Source: Carettochelys insculpta
Taxonomy: Eukaryota > Chordata > Testudines > Carettochelyidae
Reading direction: 5' to 3'
Assembly (NCBI RefSeq): GCF_033958435.1
Contig: NC_134139.1
Location: forward strand, 209,233,501-209,297,500
Length of the DNA: 64,000 nucleotides
Part shown: positions 62,951-64,000 of the stretch, piece by piece
Layout of the letters: every line of letters starts with the position of its first letter
Numbering within the stretch: the first letter of the stretch is position 1
The notes under the pieces: generated by a model
Databases searched by the model: none
What the model was told of the DNA's origin: nothing
The model's input: the letters and a program-made list of their open reading frames with translations, nothing else
Translations under genes and position numbers: made by a program

Positions 62951-64000
62951 AAGCTGCACTGAACTAGCCTGAAAAGAAAAACACACAGAAACAAGTTTTG
63001 TTTCCATAGAGGTCAGTGGAAAAACTTCAGTTGACCTTGATAGGACCGGAATCACGCCCACAAAGTACAAAAAGGGGGGAAAAAAGACTTTGCAAATGGG
63101 GCAAGGAAATAAAGGGTAATTGACTCTAGTATGAGATTACGCAAATTTTACAATGTCTCTTAACAGCTGATCCAACGGGAGGTGGCTTTATTTTATAGTT
63201 TGTCTGAGGTTTCTAGTGTCCTTAGCTGACCCTGCCTAATCAGCAGTGTGCAGACAGGGAGAGTCCTTATCACTTGATCTAAACTGATACTTGGTCGAGA
63301 TTGGATACCCCAGTAGTTCTCTGCAACCAACTGAGGGGTTGGTCCAGCTAACTGAGCATTGGTAGAGAACTTAAGGCCAGAAAGGAGCAGTGGAAGTTTT
63401 TTATTCCTTAAGCACATATTTGCAGTGTGTGGCAGGAGAAATTGCATCATGTGGGAGATGTATATTAGAGGTTGTATACAACCACTGGTAAAATATCACT
63501 GACTCTTCTAAAAAAGTATTTTCTCTAGGATATTACGTTTTGAAGATGAATTGATGATTTGACAGGAAATTGGTGGCTATATGGGACAGACAAGAATCAC
63601 AACTGGTAAAATACTGGCATATTTCCTAAAGCTCAGAGCAACTGGTAGAAATTGAGGAAGAGAAAAAATATAAACAGAAATCGAGTGTTGCTCATAAAAA
63701 GTCCAGAGAACAAGGGGACGTTTTTACATATTTCGAGGAACAAAAGTCTGGCTGATATAGGTGTATTATTGGATGGGGGTGCTAAATGTGTTACTGCAGA
63801 AAAAGGCAGCGATAGTCAGCAAGTATTTGTGATGTGTCTTTAAAATACACAGAAAGATAGTCATCTCACATGCGGAGGATGAAATACTACTCAGCCCACT
63901 CCTAAACAATAAGAATGTTTGTTTGCATTATGAGAGAGAAAGGTAGGCAATGAGCAAGCCCACGTAGCTGCACCTAAGGGTCCTGTAACTGGTGGCTGAG
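62454..64000. other. intron 6 sequence to the window end
   Basis: Apart from the poly-T tract I recognise nothing. The next ASXL2 exon is not visible. Confidence 0.35.
62918..62946 (+). repeat. poly-T tract
   Basis: Twenty-nine consecutive T. No attached element recognised. Confidence 0.92.

Overview
This is a vertebrate nuclear genomic window, almost certainly from a cryptodiran turtle. It is repeat-rich intronic DNA. It carries CR1 LINEs of several ages, including two nearly full-length copies, tRNA-derived turtle-type SINEs whose tails match the local CR1 tails, MIR relics, hAT and Tigger-like DNA transposons, DIRS-like tyrosine-recombinase retrotransposons and solo LTRs. There is no prokaryotic or viral gene organisation and no CRISPR array.

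The only host gene I can support is ASXL2 (additional sex combs-like 2), on the + strand and spread over the whole window. Recognisable exons are exon 2 (13357-13439, 83 nt), exon 4 (34709-34817, 109 nt) and exon 5 (49771-49930, 160 nt). A strong candidate for the 3-nt microexon 3 lies at 29652-29654, and a probable exon 6 (92 nt) at 50900-50991. Exons 2-4 encode most of the HARE-HTH domain. Exon 5 encodes a serine-rich acidic stretch followed by a basic K/R cluster. Exon 1 lies upstream of base 1, and the DEUBAD and PHD exons lie beyond base 64000. A possible alternative promoter and first exon sits inside the last intron (62284-62453).

Layout: 1-13356 is intron 1, with hAT relics (448-963, 10457-10703, 10789-12317, 12326-12781) and a CR1 pile-up at 1290-6395 in which a nearly complete minus-strand CR1 is inserted into an older plus-strand CR1. 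13440-29651 is intron 2, with a Tigger-like MITE, a decayed DIRS-like element, a 2.5-kb hAT element containing a solo LTR, and a second nearly complete CR1 (24256-27730). 29560-30720 is a repeat-poor AT-rich island holding the microexon candidate, octamer motifs and two TGCATG motifs. 34818-49770 is intron 4, with a second DIRS-like relic (35033-39887), another hAT copy, and a CR1 inserted into an older LINE. From 49931 onward are exons 5-6 and introns with CR1 fragments, LTR-like blocks, MIR and more SINE pieces.

All transposon genes seen are broken by stops or frameshifts. The most useful observations are the ASXL2 microexon, exon 6 and alternative first exon candidates, the nested-insertion histories with readable target-site duplications, and a TSD-flanked family of large palindromic repeats. 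I see no evidence for a wholly new biological system.
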